In this document: one piece after another, positions 61,606 to 64,000 of the stretch
Numbering within the stretch: position 1 is the first letter of the stretch
Layout: each line of letters opens with the position of its first letter
From: Bacillota bacterium
Lineage (GTDB): Bacteria; Bacillota; Clostridia; Peptostreptococcales; Anaerovoracaceae
Direction of reading: 5' to 3'
Assembly: GCA_029008005.1 (NCBI GenBank)
Contig: JAQXIX010000024.1
Span: 1-64,000, forward strand
DNA length: 64,000 bases
The notes under the pieces: generated by a model
What the model saw: the letters and a program-made list of their open reading frames with translations, nothing else
Databases searched by the model: none
Told to the model about the DNA's origin: nothing
Translations under genes and position numbers: made by a program

Positions 61606-62132
61606 TTCCAGATTTCCTCCGTCCCGTAAGCAATCTCTATAACTCTGTCGCAGACCTCGGCAAGGGCTCTGTCCGCTGTGGCAAGAGCTTTTCTGTAGGC
61701 CTCGGTAGTCTCGTCGTACATTCCGATATCACCGTATATGTAGTCCGATACAAATACTGTATTTCCAGTAATTTTCGCGAATTCCACAAGTTCTGATGCC
61801 ACGCGTTCCGGCGCTTCATAATCTATGTTTCCGTCACGGGAAAACATCTCGTTCTGCAAAATCGCAGTAACGCTGTCAACCAGAAACGAGCCTTTAAGGT
61901 CGATTTCTTCACGATCTGCCAGCTCCAGTATTCTCACAGGCTGCTCAACAGTTTCGAAACCCCATCCGTCACGTTCTCTCAGATGGCGAGCAATTCTGGC
62001 TCTGTCCTCCTCATCCTCGGGAATCATAGTTGCCACATAATACAAAGGTCTGTCTGCCGCCTGGTCACGTGCAGTCTTCTGGGCATAATATGACTTGCCG
62101 TTTTTGCATCCTCCGCTTATAAAAACATTCAT
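61602..62132 (-). CDS. cobU: Adenosylcobinamide kinase/guanylyltransferase
   Basis: 176 aa. P-loop SGGCKNGKSYYAQ at residues 6-18, YYVATMIPEDEEDRARIARH and the VFVSDYIYGDIG segment. It phosphorylates adenosylcobinamide and then forms the GDP derivative. It lies 4 nt after cobT and overlaps cobS by 4 nt. The C-terminal part lacks the usual GIVP-type sequence, which is instead present in the small paralogue at 60449. Confidence 0.9.
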   Translation of the reverse strand: MNVFISGGCKNGKSYYAQKTARDQAADRPLYYVATMIPEDEEDRARIARHLRERDGWGFETVEQPVRILELADREEIDLKGSFLVDSVTAILQNEMFSRDGNIDYEAPERVASELVEFAKITGNTVFVSDYIYGDIGMYDETTEAYRKALATADRALAEVCDRVIEIAYGTEEIWK

Positions 62133-62136
62133 CCCT

Positions 62137-63303
62137 TTACCTTCTGTAACTTTCTGTTTCTCTTATCTCTTCAAGATAATCATCATCAATCGCCGCTTCA
62201 GCGAAGGTAGCCATATTTGCCATCACATCGCATGCACCCTTGACAACCTGGAAGGCAATGGGACATCCGCTGCCTTCACCAAGTCTCATGTCCAGTGCCA
62301 GAAACGGCTTAATATTCAGTAATTCTACGGCTTTTGCATATCCTTTCTCGAAGGATTTATGGGATGCCAGCATGTAGTCCACCGAATCCGGTGCAATCGC
62401 CCATGCCGCTACTGCTGCTACAACAGATATGTATCCGTCAACAACTACAGGCATTCTGTTAGCTGCCGCTCCGAGAAAGGCTCCCGTCATGGCACAGATA
62501 TCAAAGCCGCCCATTTCTGCCAGGATATCTGTCATTTTCTCTGCGCGGCTGTCTTCACAGTTTATCAGCCCGCCCTGTGAAATATATTCACCGGCTGCTC
62601 TGTTGACAATTTCCTTCTTTCGGGAGAAGCCTTCGTCATTTACTCCTCCGCCGCGACCTACTGTAAACTCAGCGTCAAGTCCCGTTACCGCAGACAATAT
62701 CGCCGAGCTTGTTGTGGTATTTCCTATACCCATTTCTCCGACACCCATGATGTCATAACCATTCTGCCTGATTGCATCGGCCATTTCAACTCCCGTAAGG
62801 ATTGCCTGCTTCGCTTCATCGCAAGTCATAGCACGGCCCTCTGCAATGTTCCAGGTTTCCCCGGTTTCCGGGCGTATCCTTCTGTTTACGATTTTATGGG
62901 TATCCTCCAGAGGTGTATCTACATACAGTTTACCGGGGATGCTGTCTTTGACTCCCATATCGACAATAAGCAATTCGCTTCCGAAGCATTCGGCAAGGGC
63001 TCCTACTCCCGTAAGTCTTCTTGTGAAATTAATGGTCTGCGCCATGGTTACAGACTGGGGTGCCGATGCCACCCCTTCGGCAGCTACTCCGTTATCTGCG
63101 CAAAATACCGCTACGCAGCTTCTGTCTATGCTGTTGATTATTTTACCGGTCATTCCTGCAATACGCACCGAAATTTCCTCCAGTCCTCCCAGACTTCCCA
63201 GAGGCTTGGCCAGAGACTCCTGTCTGCTTACAGCCTTTGCCATTGCTTCTTTATCTGCCGGAACAATTCTCTTTATTATTTCTTCAAGTTTATTATTCTT
63301 CAC
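62137..63303 (-). CDS. cobT: Nicotinate-nucleotide:dimethylbenzimidazole phosphoribosyltransferase
   Basis: 388 aa. LAKPLGSLGGLEEISVRIAGMTG, CVAVFCADNGVAAEGVASAPQSVT, VGEMGIGNTTTSSAILSAVTG, VGRGGGVNDEGFSRK and the C-terminal LDMRLGEGSGCPIAFQVVKGA are all family hallmarks. It makes alpha-ribazole phosphate, the lower-ligand precursor. First of the cob genes inside the window. Confidence 0.96.
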   Translation of the reverse strand: MKNNKLEEIIKRIVPADKEAMAKAVSRQESLAKPLGSLGGLEEISVRIAGMTGKIINSIDRSCVAVFCADNGVAAEGVASAPQSVTMAQTINFTRRLTGVGALAECFGSELLIVDMGVKDSIPGKLYVDTPLEDTHKIVNRRIRPETGETWNIAEGRAMTCDEAKQAILTGVEMADAIRQNGYDIMGVGEMGIGNTTTSSAILSAVTGLDAEFTVGRGGGVNDEGFSRKKEIVNRAAGEYISQGGLINCEDSRAEKMTDILAEMGGFDICAMTGAFLGAAANRMPVVVDGYISVVAAVAAWAIAPDSVDYMLASHKSFEKGYAKAVELLNIKPFLALDMRLGEGSGCPIAFQVVKGACDVMANMATFAEAAIDDDYLEEIRETESYRR

Positions 63304-63315
63304 TGTTTCCCTTTC

Positions 63316-64000
63316 TTAAATACTGCAATACTGCTTCTCATCCAGCCACTCCACCGACCGAAGTCCTTCGAGAACCTCAATGGTGAAAGTCGCTTTATTT
63401 GATGTCTTAAGGTTAACTCTGTCTATTATCTTAGCAATATCCAGCGTCCCGCAGTCAAGATCTCTGTGGTAGTCTCCGCTCCCGTCGTTGTTGTGAATAT
63501 GCAAATGTTTGAGATGCGGAGCGAAAACATCTATCCATTCGTTTATGCTCAGCTCCGACACTACATTGGCATGTCCCACATCAAGACAGAGACCTATTCT
63601 GTCATCTGAAGCCTTCTCCGCAATCTCCGCCAGTGTGTATGGATCGTCGTCAAGGACGTTTTCTATGGCGATACTGAAATCTGCCGGTTTATCCTCCATA
63701 AATTCCTTCCAGAATTCTATGGATCTGTCTCTGTGCCATTCCTTAAAATATACGAACGGTATGTATCCCGAATGGACAACCATAGTCTTTATTCCGAAGC
63801 TGATTGCTGTCTGCGCCGCTTCGTTGAATCTTTTCATTGCCAGTTCTCTGGCCTTCGGGTCTATTGCCGCCGGAAAAAGCTCATTAAAAGGGCCATGCAG
63901 AACAACTGCCCTGAACCCTTCTTTACTTGTGATGGCAGTTATTTCCTCCTTTGTTTCCCTGCCTTTGTCTCCGTCCATATTCTCTGCCTGGCAGCAATGG
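63316..64000 (-). CDS. Sugar phosphate isomerase/epimerase-type TIM barrel, N-terminus beyond the window
   Basis: The frame has no upstream stop before 64000, so the true start probably lies outside, although the track places one at 63978. Visible xylose-isomerase-like TIM-barrel motifs are VVLHGPFNELFPAAIDPKARELA, MVVHSGYIPF, FSIAIENVLDDDPYTLAEI, LCLDVGHANV, HLHIHNNDGSGDYH and the final IEVLEGLRSVEWL with the metal-site residues. It is 12 nt upstream of cobT and presumably co-transcribed, though no cobalamin role is known for it. Confidence 0.82.
   Translation of the reverse strand, partial: HCCQAENMDGDKGRETKEEITAITSKEGFRAVVLHGPFNELFPAAIDPKARELAMKRFNEAAQTAISFGIKTMVVHSGYIPFVYFKEWHRDRSIEFWKEFMEDKPADFSIAIENVLDDDPYTLAEIAEKASDDRIGLCLDVGHANVVSELSINEWIDVFAPHLKHLHIHNNDGSGDYHRDLDCGTLDIAKIIDRVNLKTSNKATFTIEVLEGLRSVEWLDEKQYCSI

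Noticed and set aside
1-64000. CRISPR arrays, insertion sequences, prophage genes, rRNA genes
   Set aside because: Looked for across the window; no spaced repeats, transposase or integrase motifs, phage structural genes or rRNA sequence were seen.

Overview
The window looks like a chromosomal segment of an anaerobic, amino-acid-fermenting Gram-positive bacterium of the Clostridia. The evidence is a complete Hut pathway ending in separate FtcD and FchA proteins, a four-subunit 2-oxoacid:ferredoxin oxidoreductase, a clostridial hbd with a Rex-like operator, an EFR1 flavodoxin/ferredoxin protein, FeoB with a FeoB-associated Cys-rich protein, a c-di-GMP-I riboswitch, AGGAGG-type ribosome sites and many TATAAT promoters. 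Family Anaerovoracaceae or a relative is a guess. I see no phage, insertion sequence or CRISPR array.

Layout. 0-2 kb: N-terminus of a secreted surface protein behind a c-di-GMP-I riboswitch and terminator, next to a secreted ATLF/PPEP-like metalloprotease. 2-12.3 kb (minus strand): prmC, a YqhQ-like protein, rho, a QueG-like Fe-S protein, an HD protein, hbd, pgi, a DUF1846 protein, a 30-aa membrane peptide, a DUF1934 protein and hslO. 12.3-17.1 kb (plus): an HtrA protease, aroB, and one ORF fusing chorismate synthase, shikimate dehydrogenase and shikimate kinase. 17.1-23.5 kb (minus): tatD, an Fn3/CHAP secreted protein, and a sensor kinase / response regulator / PhoU-like / Pit phosphate operon.

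23.6-40.2 kb is an accessory catabolic region. Three modules each pair a permease with a hydrolase: nitrilase + 59-aa membrane protein + NCS1 permease with a divergent AraC regulator; APC permease + GyrI-like protein + YtcJ-like amidohydrolase; LuxR regulator + nitrilase + APC permease. Between them lie an acetyltransferase, an orphan 64-aa membrane protein whose ribosome site is buried in a perfect hairpin, the feo locus (feoA carries an in-frame stop), a DtxR-type regulator, and a 28-aa ORF with its own promoter and terminator. A lambda-crystallin-type dehydrogenase closes the region.

40.2-43.1 kb is a visibly AT-richer segment next to tRNA-Arg(CCT). It holds a PP2C phosphatase and a Ser/Thr kinase lacking its N-lobe. 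43.3-55 kb: an NRDD-like small protein, alr, the 2-oxoacid oxidoreductase operon, and hutH-hutU-hutI-fchA-ftcD-gntR. Together these would turn histidine into glutamate, ammonia and methenyl-THF and oxidise 2-oxoacids to acyl-CoA with reduced ferredoxin. 55-64 kb: cysK, a cytidylate-kinase-like protein, EFR1 and metG (plus), then a convergent cobalamin nucleotide-loop operon (cobT-cobU-cobS-cobU-like-cobC) behind a TIM-barrel isomerase that runs off the window.

All family assignments come from reading motifs and gene order; no database search or folding program was run.
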